Assembly: GCF_017995835.1 (NCBI RefSeq)
Contig: NZ_JAGOID010000003.1
Span: 1 to 64,000, forward strand
Reading direction: 5' to 3'
DNA length: 64,000 bases
DNA from: Amaricoccus sp.
GTDB taxonomy: Bacteria; Pseudomonadota; Alphaproteobacteria; Rhodobacterales; Rhodobacteraceae
Positions 45,637-53,863 of this stretch are shown piece after piece (positions within the stretch are counted from its first letter, which is position 1; every line of letters starts with the position of its first letter). The position numbers and the translations under genes are program-made. Under the pieces are notes generated by a model. That model made no database searches. It worked only from the letters and a program-made list of their open reading frames with translations, and had not been told where the DNA came from.

Positions 45637-47268
45637 TTGCCGCCACGTCGCATCCTGTCTGTCTGGTTTCCCCGCCTCGCCGCCGAGCGTGTCCTGCGCG
45701 GCGCGCCGCTTCTCGCCCCGGTCCCGCTGGCGGTGGTCGGCGAGCGGCAGGGTGCGCTTCGCCTTGACAGCCTCTCGGCTGCGGCCGAGGCGGCGGGACT
45801 GCGGCGGGGCATGGCGCTCGGGGACGCGCGGGCGATTCGACCCGACCTCGTGACCCGGCCGGAGGATCCGGTGGGCCAGCGCGCCTTTCTCGCCGCCCTC
45901 GGACGCTGGGCCGGGCGGTTCTCGCCATGGACGGCGACCGAACCGCCGGATTCGCTCGCGCTCGACATCACCGGCTGCGCCCATCTCTTCGGCGGCGAGG
46001 CGGGCCTCGTCGCCGCCGTGGAGGAAGCAGCCGGCGATCTCGGCCTGAGCCTGCGCGCCGGCGTCTCCGATACCCTGGGGGCGGCCTGGGCGCTCGCCCG
46101 TTTCGCCGGAACCACGCCGGGCGAGCGCCATGCCGGCGACGCGATCGACCAAGAGGCCCGCGCCACGCGGTCGCGGGCCTCCCGGCGGCGCTGGGAGCGC
46201 GGCGGCCAGCCGCCGCCCGCGCGGATCCCGCCCGGACCGGCCGCGTCCCGGATCGCGTCGCCGGGGGAGACCTTCGCCCATGTCGCGGGGCTGCCGGTGG
46301 CGGCGCTGCGGCTCGCGCCGGAGGCGGTCGAAACGCTGCGCGAACTCGGGCTCGGACGCATCGGCGACATCGCCGGCCTGCCCCGGGCCCAGCTCGCGCG
46401 CCGCTTCGGGCCGGAGGCGTTGCTGCGGCTCGACCAGGCGATCGGCCGCGTCCCGGAGCCGATCTCGCCGAACCGGCCCGAGCCGACGCTCGCGGTCCGG
46501 CTCACCCTGCCCGAGCCGATCGGGCTCGAGGCGGACGTGCTCGCCGCGCTCGACCGGCTGGCGCCGCCGCTCTGCGATCGGCTGCGCGCCGCCGGCCGGG
46601 GTGCGCGGCGGGTGCGGCTGACGCTGCTGCGGATCGACCGCGCAACGCAGTTCGTCGAGGTCGGGCTCGCCCGCGCCGCCGACACGCCCGCGACGATCCG
46701 CAGTCTTCTGGCGCTGAGGATCGGTGGGTTCGACGCGGGTTTCGGCATCGAGGCGCTGCGGCTCGAGGCGCTCGAGACCGAACCGATGGTCGCGCGCCAG
46801 CGGTCCGCTGGCGGGACGGGGCCGGGAGCCCCCGACCCCGACGCGCTGGCCGACCTGATCGGCCGGCTGGGCACGCGGCTGGGCCTGGAAGGGTTGACGC
46901 GACTTCATCCGGCCGACAGCCACATTCCGGAGAAGGGCGCGACGGTGATGGCCGCCGCCTTCGCGGCGCCCGCCGGCCCCTGGCCGGCCCGGCGGACGCC
47001 GCGGCCGGCGGTGATCCTGCGCCCCGAGCCGGTCCGTCCCGTCGATGACTCCACGCCCCCCGAGCGGTTCGTATGGCGGCGAAAGCCGCGGCGGCGTGTC
47101 GCGGCCTTCGGTCCGGAACGGATCGCGCCGGAATGGTGGCTTGACGATCCGGCCTGGCGCTCCGGCCCGCGCGACTACTGGCGGATCGAGACCGAGGAGG
47201 GCGAGCGGCTCTGGCTCTTCGAGACAAAGGGCGAGGGCGGCTGGTTCGCCCAAGGCATCTTCGTCTAG
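45637..47268 (+). CDS. imuB: DNA polymerase Y family protein ImuB
   Basis: A 543-residue Y-family polymerase-like protein of the ImuB type, an inactive polymerase that recruits DnaE2 and the sliding clamp during damage-induced mutagenesis. The N-terminal LSVWFPRLAAERVLR and the helix-hairpin-helix LGLGRIGDIAGLPRAQLARRF region are typical. The C-terminal DYWRIETEEGERLWLF is the ImuB tail. A TTG at 45637, just after the SOS box, is the only reasonable start. imuA and dnaE2, the usual partners, are absent on both sides. Confidence 0.9.
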   Translation: MPPRRILSVWFPRLAAERVLRGAPLLAPVPLAVVGERQGALRLDSLSAAAEAAGLRRGMALGDARAIRPDLVTRPEDPVGQRAFLAALGRWAGRFSPWTATEPPDSLALDITGCAHLFGGEAGLVAAVEEAAGDLGLSLRAGVSDTLGAAWALARFAGTTPGERHAGDAIDQEARATRSRASRRRWERGGQPPPARIPPGPAASRIASPGETFAHVAGLPVAALRLAPEAVETLRELGLGRIGDIAGLPRAQLARRFGPEALLRLDQAIGRVPEPISPNRPEPTLAVRLTLPEPIGLEADVLAALDRLAPPLCDRLRAAGRGARRVRLTLLRIDRATQFVEVGLARAADTPATIRSLLALRIGGFDAGFGIEALRLEALETEPMVARQRSAGGTGPGAPDPDALADLIGRLGTRLGLEGLTRLHPADSHIPEKGATVMAAAFAAPAGPWPARRTPRPAVILRPEPVRPVDDSTPPERFVWRRKPRRRVAAFGPERIAPEWWLDDPAWRSGPRDYWRIETEEGERLWLFETKGEGGWFAQGIFV

Positions 47269-47326
47269 AGCGGAGGCCGGGCCGTCCGTTCCGGAATCCT
47301 GAACTGGCGCCGGCCGCAGGCAACTC

Positions 47327-47464
47327 ATGCCGGCGAGTCTGCCGGGCCACCCGGCGCAATACGGGCTAACACGCGTGATATTAGGATAACTATCTGAATA
47401 CACACGATAAAAAAGGTCAAAGGTCAAAAAAGGTCCGCGAGTCGCTTCATGAGCCCGCCGGTAT
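47327..47464 (-). mobile_element. MITE-like element, copy B
   Basis: A 138-bp element about 88% identical to copy A (13551-13687) and inverted relative to it. Ends on the minus strand are ATACCGGCG and CGCCGGCAT, so one terminal repeat has a single change. It carries three GACCTTT units in a row, two with long T-runs. It fills most of the space between imuB and smr, with its left end touching the smr stop codon. It has no coding capacity of note. Confidence 0.65.
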
Positions 47465-48054
47465 CAGCGGTTCCGGCGCAGATAGATATAGTAGGCGCCG
47501 CCGCCGCCGTGGCGGAAATGGGCGGGCGCCACCTGGAGCACCCGGCCCGCGAGGGGCGGAGCGGCGAGCCAGTGCGGGACGGCGTGACGCAGGGCTCCGC
47601 GGCGGTGCGGCGTCAGCGGGTCGCCCTCCCTGCCCTTGCCGGTGATGACGAGAACGAGCCGCAATCCGCTCGCCTGGGCGCCGAGCACGAACCCGGTCAG
47701 CGCCCCGTGCGCGCGCTCGAGCGTCATGCCGTGGAGGTCCAGCCGCGCCTCCGGATCGAGGCGGCCCCGCCGCAGCCGCTCGAACCGGCGCCGGTCCATC
47801 TGCGGGCTCGTCGAGGCAAGCGCCGCGTGCGGATCCGGCGCGAGATCGACCCGCACCGAAGGCTGCGCGGGCGGTCGCGGACGACGCGCCGGCAGAAGCG
47901 GCCTGGCCGTCGGCGGCGAGACAGGCGGCCGCGGCGGCTCCGGTGGAGCGGGGATGGCGGCTTCGGCCGGCGGCGCGGGGTGCAGCGGAACCGCGGTCTC
48001 GGTCACGCGCCGCCAAAGCTCCGACTCCTCGGGGGAGAGCCGGCGCCGGCGCAT
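47464..48054 (-). CDS. Smr/MutS family protein
   Basis: A 196-residue protein. A proline-rich, probably disordered first half is followed by an Smr domain: LDLHGMTLERAHGAL (the DxH motif), LVLVITGKGREGD and the C-terminal HGGGGAYYIYLRR. Smr domains nick branched or mismatched nucleic acids, or cleave mRNA in stalled-ribosome rescue in other bacteria. It is 3 bp downstream of the Tim44-like gene, so co-transcribed with it. Confidence 0.9.
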   Translation of the reverse strand: MRRRRLSPEESELWRRVTETAVPLHPAPPAEAAIPAPPEPPRPPVSPPTARPLLPARRPRPPAQPSVRVDLAPDPHAALASTSPQMDRRRFERLRRGRLDPEARLDLHGMTLERAHGALTGFVLGAQASGLRLVLVITGKGREGDPLTPHRRGALRHAVPHWLAAPPLAGRVLQVAPAHFRHGGGGAYYIYLRRNR

Positions 48055-48057
48055 GGT

Positions 48058-48720
48058 TCAGGCGCCGGTGCCGGTCAGCAGCCAGTTCGGGTTGTCGGAG
48101 GTCATCGTGCGCGTGAACGTCCACACGTCGCGTTGCTGCTTGATCTCCTTGGGGTCGCCCTCGACGATTGCGCCGGAGGGGTCGCGCACGACCGAGGTCA
48201 ACTCGCCGAGGAAGCGCACGGAGACGTCGCCCTCGCCGGTGGTCGCGTCGAAATGCGCGTCGACGACGCTCACCTCGCGGATGCCGACGAAATCGGCCTG
48301 GACGGAGTAGCCCTTGGCGCGGCGCGCCTCGATCGCCTCGGCGAAGGACTGGTAGACCTCCGGCGACAGGAACTCGCGGAGCGTGTCGAGATCGCCGTTC
48401 TCGAAGGCGATCACGATCATCTCGTAGGCCTGCCGCGCCCCGTGGGTGAACTCGTGGACGCTGAAGCTCGGGTCTGCCCGCTTCATCGCGGCAAAGGCCT
48501 TGCCGGCCTCGCCCGCGGCATCGACGAAATCGGCGATGTCGGGGTCGGGCCCGCCGCCCTCGATCACCTCGAAGGAACGATCGCGCGACGGTTGCGCGGG
48601 CGCCGGAACGCCGCGAGGCTTCTCGTAGCCGCTGCGCGTCCCGAGCACGTTGCGCAGCCGGAGAATCAGGAACAGCGCGATCCCGGCCAGAATGATGATC
48701 TGGATCATCTGTGAGCCCAT
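48058..48720 (-). CDS. Tim44/TimA family putative adaptor protein
   Basis: A 220-residue protein with an N-terminal membrane anchor (IQIIILAGIALFLILRLRN) and a C-terminal Tim44-like domain (RAYEMIV-type QAYEMIVIAFENGDLDTL, then LSPEVYQSFAEAI). In Caulobacter the related TimA is membrane-bound. It is likely an adaptor at the inner membrane. The ATG at 48720 follows GGCGGG. It leads the unit with smr and is divergent from fxsA. Confidence 0.88.
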   Translation of the reverse strand: MGSQMIQIIILAGIALFLILRLRNVLGTRSGYEKPRGVPAPAQPSRDRSFEVIEGGGPDPDIADFVDAAGEAGKAFAAMKRADPSFSVHEFTHGARQAYEMIVIAFENGDLDTLREFLSPEVYQSFAEAIEARRAKGYSVQADFVGIREVSVVDAHFDATTGEGDVSVRFLGELTSVVRDPSGAIVEGDPKEIKQQRDVWTFTRTMTSDNPNWLLTGTGA

Positions 48721-48846
48721 CGCCCGCCTCTTCTCCATATTCCGCGGCCGAAACGATGGCGCCAGCCGGTGACGCCACTTATGTAGGATCCAGGACGCCG
48801 CAAGTCCATGCGGGCGGCGCGAATGGGAGGACGACGGACCGAACCG

Positions 48847-49332
48847 ATGTGGATCACGCTTGCCCTGCTGGCGCTACCGATCGTCGAGATCGCGCTTTTC
48901 ATCCTGGTCGGCGGCTGGATCGGCCTGTGGCCGACGCTGGGACTGGTCGTCCTCGCCGGGCTGGCCGGCGTCGCGGTGATCCGCGCGCAGGGGGCACAGG
49001 CCTTCGAGCGGCTGCGCGTCGCGGCGGCGACCGACAGCGATCCGAGCGGGCCGATGGCGCACAGCGCGCTGCTGGTCCTGGCCGGGCTGCTGCTGATCGT
49101 GCCGGGGTTCTTCACCGATGCGCTCGGGCTGCTCCTGCTCGTGCCGCAGGTCCGACAGGCGGCGATACGGCGGTTCGCCGGCAAGGTCTCGCGACGGACG
49201 GTGGTGTTCACGACCGGGACCGGATCGAGGCGGCCGCGGGACGGAGAGGCGATCGAGGCGGATTACGAGGTGCTCGACGACGTGCCGCCGGAGCAGCGCG
49301 GCGCTTCGGGCTGGACCCGCTCGCCCAACTGA
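48847..49332 (+). CDS. fxsA: FxsA family membrane protein
   Basis: A 161-residue membrane protein with three to four helices. The start MWITLALLALPIVEIALFI and the LLIVPGFFTDALGLLLLVP segment are FxsA signatures. In E. coli FxsA relieves exclusion of phage T7 by the F plasmid; its normal role is unknown. The ATG at 48847 is used; the upstream ATG at 48808 would give an unusual basic leader. Confidence 0.88.
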   Translation: MWITLALLALPIVEIALFILVGGWIGLWPTLGLVVLAGLAGVAVIRAQGAQAFERLRVAAATDSDPSGPMAHSALLVLAGLLLIVPGFFTDALGLLLLVPQVRQAAIRRFAGKVSRRTVVFTTGTGSRRPRDGEAIEADYEVLDDVPPEQRGASGWTRSPN

Positions 49333-49439
49333 CGGCGTGCGGGGCGCGTTAGCCTTGTCGGGCCGCCCGCGTTGTCGCGGCGCCGGGCGCGTGCTAGAGC
49401 CGCCAGCGAAACAGGATTGAACCGCGAGGAAGCGACCCC

Positions 49440-49928
49440 ATGGCCGAACACGAGAACGGGGCGTCCGCCCCCGAGCAGCCGCCGGCGCGGCTTCAGATCA
49501 TCACCCAGTTCATCCGCGACCTGTCCTTCGAGAACATCGGCGTGCAGAAGGGCGGCGTCCCGGACGGCAAGCCCGAGGTCAAGGTGGCGATCAACCTCGA
49601 CGCAGCCAACCGCGGTTCGGACCAGTACGACGTGGCGCTGAAGCTGAAGGTCGACAGCCACGTCCAGGGCATTCCGCTGTTCATTCTCGAGATCGACTAT
49701 GCCGGCCGCTTCGTGATCCAGGGCGTCCCGCAGGAGCAGATGCATCCGCTGCTGATGATCGAGTGCCCGCGGCTGATCTTCCCGTTCCTGCGCCGGCTGG
49801 TGTCGGACATCACCCGCGACGGCGGCTATCCGCCGCTGAACCTCGAGATGATCGATTTCATGACGCTCTATCGTCAGGAGGTCGCCAAGCGGCAAGCCGA
49901 GGCGACGCCGAAGACCGCCAACGCCTGA
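49440..49928 (+). CDS. secB: Protein-export chaperone SecB
   Basis: Tetrameric cytosolic chaperone, 162 residues, which holds preproteins unfolded and hands them to SecA. Diagnostic segments are IRDLSFENIG, IPLFILEIDYAGRFVI and the ECPRLIFPFLRRLVSDITRD block. Position next to fxsA and near dnaQ is the standard alphaproteobacterial order flanking the origin. Confidence 0.96.
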   Translation: MAEHENGASAPEQPPARLQIITQFIRDLSFENIGVQKGGVPDGKPEVKVAINLDAANRGSDQYDVALKLKVDSHVQGIPLFILEIDYAGRFVIQGVPQEQMHPLLMIECPRLIFPFLRRLVSDITRDGGYPPLNLEMIDFMTLYRQEVAKRQAEATPKTANA

Positions 49929-50007
49929 CCTGCGACGCGATCCCGGCAGCGCATGGTCGCCGGGATCGCCCCGTCGGCGGACGGCGTGCGCCTGTCGCGG
50001 TCGTTTT

Positions 50008-50694
50008 CTAGAGCCTCGCCCAGAGCGCGGCCTCGCCCAGTTCGGCGACAAGGCGGGCATGGGCTTCGGCCTCCGCTGCGGCAATGCGGGGCGGCAAGGG
50101 CCGCGGGCGTGGCGGAGCGACCCAGGCGACCGTCGCCGCTCCGCCGCTGGATCCGGCGGTGACGGTCAGCGTCAGGTCCGGCTGCCGGCCGCCGATCAGT
50201 TCGAGATAGACCTCGGCGAGCAGCTCGGAATCGAGCAGCGCGCCGTGCTTCACCCGACCGGAATTGTCGATGCCGAAGCGACGGCAGAGCGCATCGAGCG
50301 TGTTCGCAGCACCCGGAAAGCGCCGCCTGGCGAGGTCCAGCGTGTCGAGGGCGCGGCCCGGGGCGAGGAGCGGGCGACCGCACCAGCCGAATTCCGCGTT
50401 CAGGAACTTCATGTCGAAGGCGGCGTTGTGGATCACCAGCCGCCCCTCGCCGAGGAAGTCGAGAAACTCGTCGGCGACGTCGGCGAAGACCGGCTTGCCC
50501 GCGAGGAACGCCGTGGTGAGCCCGTGGACCGCGACCGCCTCCTCCGGCACCGCGCGCTGCGGGTTGACGTGGGCGTGGTAGATCCTGCCGGTCGGCATGT
50601 GGTTGACCAGTTCGACGGCGCCGATCTCGACGATGCGGTCGCCGGCGGCGGGATCGAGCCCGGTGGTCTCGGTGTCGAGGACGATCTCGCGCAT
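50008..50694 (-). CDS. dnaQ: DNA polymerase III subunit epsilon
   Basis: Proofreading 3'-5' exonuclease of the replicase, 228 residues. The ExoI motif LDTETTGLD (D7, E9), ExoII HNAAFDMKFLN and ExoIII HGALLDSELLAEVY complete the DEDDh site. A C-terminal tail should bind the alpha subunit. It follows coaE by 3 bp in the maf-aroE-coaE-dnaQ operon, transcribed away from the origin. Confidence 0.95.
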   Translation of the reverse strand: MREIVLDTETTGLDPAAGDRIVEIGAVELVNHMPTGRIYHAHVNPQRAVPEEAVAVHGLTTAFLAGKPVFADVADEFLDFLGEGRLVIHNAAFDMKFLNAEFGWCGRPLLAPGRALDTLDLARRRFPGAANTLDALCRRFGIDNSGRVKHGALLDSELLAEVYLELIGGRQPDLTLTVTAGSSGGAATVAWVAPPRPRPLPPRIAAAEAEAHARLVAELGEAALWARL

Positions 50695-50697
50695 TCG

Positions 50698-51306
50698 CTA
50701 TCCCTTGGGTGAACCTGTCAGGCGTTCCACCAGATCTATGACTTCGGCGCGGGCGGCATCAATCCCCTTGTCGGTCTCGATCACGAAATCGGCGCGTCGA
50801 CGCTTCTCGGCGTCGGGAACCTGCCGGGCGAGGATCGCCGCGAAGGCCTCTGCGGTCATGCCGGGTCGTTGCAGCACGCGGGCGCGCTGGATTTCGGGGT
50901 GGGCGCTCACCACCAGAACCGCGTCGAACGCATCGCCGGCGCCAGTCTCGTAGAGGAGCGGCACGTCGAGCACGACGAGGGCCGCGTCGGCGTGGCGCGC
51001 GACGAAGGCCTCCCGATCGGCGGCGACAAGCGGGTGAATCCGGGTCTCCACGGCGCCGAGAAGACCCGGATCGGCGAGGACGGCGGCGCGGAGCCGGTCG
51101 CGGTCGACGGCGCCGTCGGCGCCGACGGCGTCCGGCACGAGATCCGCCAGCGCCGCGCCGCCGTCCCCGCCCGGGCCATACAGGCGATGGACGGCGGCAT
51201 CGGCGTCCCAGACCGGCACGCCGGCTTCCGCGAAGGCGGCGGCGGTGGTGGACTTGCCCATGCCGATCGAGCCGGTGAGTCCGAGGAGAAAGGGTCGTGT
51301 CGTCAC
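50698..51306 (-). CDS. coaE: Dephospho-CoA kinase
   Basis: P-loop kinase of 202 residues that performs the last step of coenzyme A synthesis. Walker A is GLTGSIGMGKST at residues 9-20, followed by the DADAAVHRLY substrate segment and DVPLLYETG. The GTG start overlaps the aroE stop by 4 bp. Confidence 0.95.
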   Translation of the reverse strand: MTTRPFLLGLTGSIGMGKSTTAAAFAEAGVPVWDADAAVHRLYGPGGDGGAALADLVPDAVGADGAVDRDRLRAAVLADPGLLGAVETRIHPLVAADREAFVARHADAALVVLDVPLLYETGAGDAFDAVLVVSAHPEIQRARVLQRPGMTAEAFAAILARQVPDAEKRRRADFVIETDKGIDAARAEVIDLVERLTGSPKG

Positions 51307-52136
51307 GGCGCGAGCACCGCCTGACGCAGCGCCTCGTCGACCTCCGGGGCGCGGCCGAACCATTGTTCGAAGCCGGGCGCAGCCTGGTGCAGCAGCATGC
51401 CGAGCCCGTCGACGACTCGCAGCCCGCGGGCGCGCGCCTCGACGAGGAAGGGCGTCAGGAGCGGCGTATAGACGATGTCAGTGACGAGGGCGGCGGCGGG
51501 CGCGGCGCCGAGACGGATCGGCGAGCCTTTGTCTTCGCCCATGCCGAGGGCGGAGGTGTTGGCGATCGTCGCCGTCCCGGCGGCGGCATCGCCGGCTTCC
51601 TGCCAGTCAATCACGACGATCCGCTCGCCGAAATGATCGCGCAGGCTGTCGGCGCGGCTGCGGGTGCGGTTGGCGAGCCGGATCTCCGGCGCGCCGTCCC
51701 CGAGAAGCGCGGCGATCACCGCCCGCGAGGCGCCGCCGGCGCCGAGGACAAGCGCCGGTCCGTCGGCGGCCCGCCAGTCGGGCGCGGACTGGCGCAGGTT
51801 GCGGATGAAGCCAGAGGCGTCGGTGTTGTCGGCGGTGAACCCGCCCTCGTCGTCGAACACCAGCGTGTTCGCAGCCCCGATCAACTCCGCCGTCGGGGTG
51901 GCCCGGGCGGCCAGTGCCAGCGCCGCCTCCTTGTGCGGGATGGTGACGTTGACGCCGCGAAAGCCGAGCCGGGGCAGCGTCGCCAGCGCGGTCGCGACAT
52001 CCTCGGGGCGGACGGTAAGCGGCACGTAGTATCCGGCGATTCCATAGCGGGCGAGCCAGTGGCCGTGCAGGCGCGGCGAGAGGGAGTGGCCGACCGGCCA
52101 GCCCATGACGCCGGCGAGCGGCGGAGCCTCGGTCAT
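51303..52136 (-). CDS. aroE: Shikimate dehydrogenase
   Basis: NADP-dependent enzyme of the shikimate pathway, 277 residues. VMGWPVGHSLSPRLH binds shikimate, GVNVTIPHKEAAL supplies the catalytic Lys, TADNTDASGF the catalytic Asp, and VLGAGGASRAVIAAL the NADP site. The start overlaps the maf stop by 4 bp. Confidence 0.95.
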   Translation of the reverse strand: MTEAPPLAGVMGWPVGHSLSPRLHGHWLARYGIAGYYVPLTVRPEDVATALATLPRLGFRGVNVTIPHKEAALALAARATPTAELIGAANTLVFDDEGGFTADNTDASGFIRNLRQSAPDWRAADGPALVLGAGGASRAVIAALLGDGAPEIRLANRTRSRADSLRDHFGERIVVIDWQEAGDAAAGTATIANTSALGMGEDKGSPIRLGAAPAAALVTDIVYTPLLTPFLVEARARGLRVVDGLGMLLHQAAPGFEQWFGRAPEVDEALRQAVLAP

Positions 52137-52732
52137 TCGGGCATGATCCTTCTGGTTCTGAGGAAGCCCAGCAGTTCCAGCAGGGGCAGGCCGAGGACGG
52201 TGAAGAAGTCGCCTTCCACCCGCGAGAAGAGCTGCGCCCCCTCGGCCTCGAGCCGGTAGGCGCCCACCGTCTCGTGCAGCGTTTCGCCGTGGGCGTCGAG
52301 ATAGGCTTCGAGGAAGTCGTCGGTGAAGGGCCGCATGGCGAGACGGGCCCGCCCGACATGCCGCCACACGGGCGCGCCGCCTTCGAAGGCGACGGCGGCG
52401 GAATAGAGCTGGTGCGTTGCGCCGCGCAGCAGGCGCAGCTGCGCCGCCGCTTCGCGACGGTCAACAGGCTTGTCGAGGAGCCGGTCGCCGATCACGAGGA
52501 CCTGGTCGGCGCCGAGGACGATGCGGTCGGGGTTCCGTCCGCTGATGCGACGCGCCTTCAGTTCGGCCAAGGCGGCCGCGATGTCTGGCCCGCGCGCGCC
52601 TTCGGCGACGAGCGTGGCCTTGACCGCCGCCTCGTCGACGGCCGCCGGCACGACCTCGAACGGCACGCCAGCGCCGGCGAGCATTGCCGCACGGGCCGCC
52701 GAACGCGAGGCCAGGATGAGGCAGCCGGACAA
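52133..52732 (-). CDS. Maf family nucleotide pyrophosphatase
   Basis: Maf-like nucleoside triphosphate pyrophosphatase of 199 residues. The beginning LILASRSAARAAMLAGAGV and the GADQVLVIGDRLLDKP block are family marks. The TTG at 52732 is taken as the start because GGGAGA precedes it and the protein then has a normal N-terminus; the next ATG would delete the conserved ASRS motif. It is the first gene of the operon left of the putative origin. Confidence 0.87.
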   Translation of the reverse strand: MSGCLILASRSAARAAMLAGAGVPFEVVPAAVDEAAVKATLVAEGARGPDIAAALAELKARRISGRNPDRIVLGADQVLVIGDRLLDKPVDRREAAAQLRLLRGATHQLYSAAVAFEGGAPVWRHVGRARLAMRPFTDDFLEAYLDAHGETLHETVGAYRLEAEGAQLFSRVEGDFFTVLGLPLLELLGFLRTRRIMPE

Positions 52733-53296
52733 TCGGATCTCCCGGCGCGATGGCGCCGAGGCGTTTTTCGCGACCCTTGTGAAGCGACGCAAGGGCGCCG
52801 GCACGGATCGGGTCGAGAAAAAAGATCTGGAGGAATTCGTGGATAACCAGCGGTGAAGCGGCCCGAAGGTTGGGGACGAATGCCGGCGTCGGAAGGTTCC
52901 CGGAACGAGCGTCGCGTTTGTCCACAGGTTCGGAGCCGACGGCGACCGCTTGCCGGCGACTAGGGATAACTCGCGTTGCACTGCGCAAGGAGCGATGTTT
53001 CCACAGGGCAACCTGCTGTGGATGATTCGACTCTCAACTGCTAACTGACGGAACAGGTTTGATAAATTCGTCATATCCACAACCGGTAGTTGTGTTCGGC
53101 GATGCGGTAGGTCGCTGAGGAAAATGTGGGTAATTCTGTGGGCAGTGGCGCTCGCAATGGCAATCCCCACAATTCACCGGGCTACGTCCTTTACCACTCT
53201 GAAAGGAAATCTGATCCCGAGAAGGTGGTCCCTCGGGCCGGTTGCGCCAGTTCCGGATTGTGCTACCCGGGTCTCCGCAGCATCCCGGAGGCAAAG
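52733..53296. other. oriC: Putative chromosomal replication origin (oriC)
   Basis: The longest gene-free stretch (564 bp). Eight-of-nine matches to the DnaA box TTATCCACA lie at 52838-52846, 52918-52926, 53017-53025, 53073-53081 and 53125-53133, on both strands. Weaker seven-of-nine sites lie at 52961-52969 and 52997-53005. An AT-richer stretch (about 53051-53077) could be the unwinding element. Adjacent GATTC and GACTC at 53024-53033 are CcrM targets. Genes diverge on both sides, and maf-aroE-coaE-dnaQ on one side with rho-mnmEG-rsmG-parAB on the other is the classic alphaproteobacterial setting. Confidence 0.8.
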
Positions 53297-53752
53297 GTGG
53301 GGACGGCACTTGCTACGCTCTATCCCTGGCTCAAGGCGCTGCACATCGTGTCGATGGTCGCGTGGATGGCGGGATTGTTCTACCTGCCCAGGCTCTTCGT
53401 CTATCACGCCGAGCGCGCCGGAACGCCGGGCGAACTGTCCGAGACCTTCAAGGTCATGGAAGCGAAGCTGATGCGGCTCATCATGCGCCCGGCGATGGCG
53501 GCCACCTGGACGTTCGGCGTGTTGCTGGCCCTGACGCCGGGGATCATCGTGTGGTCGGCGGACCTGTGGATCTACGTCAAGCTGGCGGCGGTCGTGGCGC
53601 TTTCGGCCTTTCACGAATGGCTGGAGAAGCGGCGGATGGACTTCGCCCGGGACGCCAACCGAACGAGCGGTCGGCGTTATCGGGCGATGAACGAGGTGCC
53701 GACGGTCCTGCTCGTCGTCATCGTCGTCATGGTCGTCGTGCGGCCTTTGTGA
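53297..53752 (+). CDS. hemJ: Protoporphyrinogen oxidase HemJ
   Basis: Haem-containing membrane enzyme of 151 residues that oxidises protoporphyrinogen IX. It has four helices; the first carries the haem-ligand histidine in WLKALHIVSMVAWMAGLFYLP, and the RPAMAATWTFGVLLAL and WIYVKLAAVVALSAFHEWL segments are conserved. A GTG at 53297 is selected because GGAGG lies 5 bases upstream. In relatives hemJ sits beside hemE and rho; here hemE is absent and rho follows directly. Confidence 0.9.
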   Translation: MGTALATLYPWLKALHIVSMVAWMAGLFYLPRLFVYHAERAGTPGELSETFKVMEAKLMRLIMRPAMAATWTFGVLLALTPGIIVWSADLWIYVKLAAVVALSAFHEWLEKRRMDFARDANRTSGRRYRAMNEVPTVLLVVIVVMVVVRPL

Positions 53753-53863
53753 GGATGCCTCAGGTTTGACAATCCCTAGAAACTGTGCCAACGAAATCAG
53801 GCAGGCACCGTCCGGTCGCCGTGCTTCCCCGTCTCCCGTGCATTGAAGGCGATCCCCCGTCCC

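Noticed and set aside
52840..53290. Several short open frames in the maf-hemJ gap
   Set aside because: No ribosome sites or homology; the sequence is better explained as an origin with DnaA boxes.
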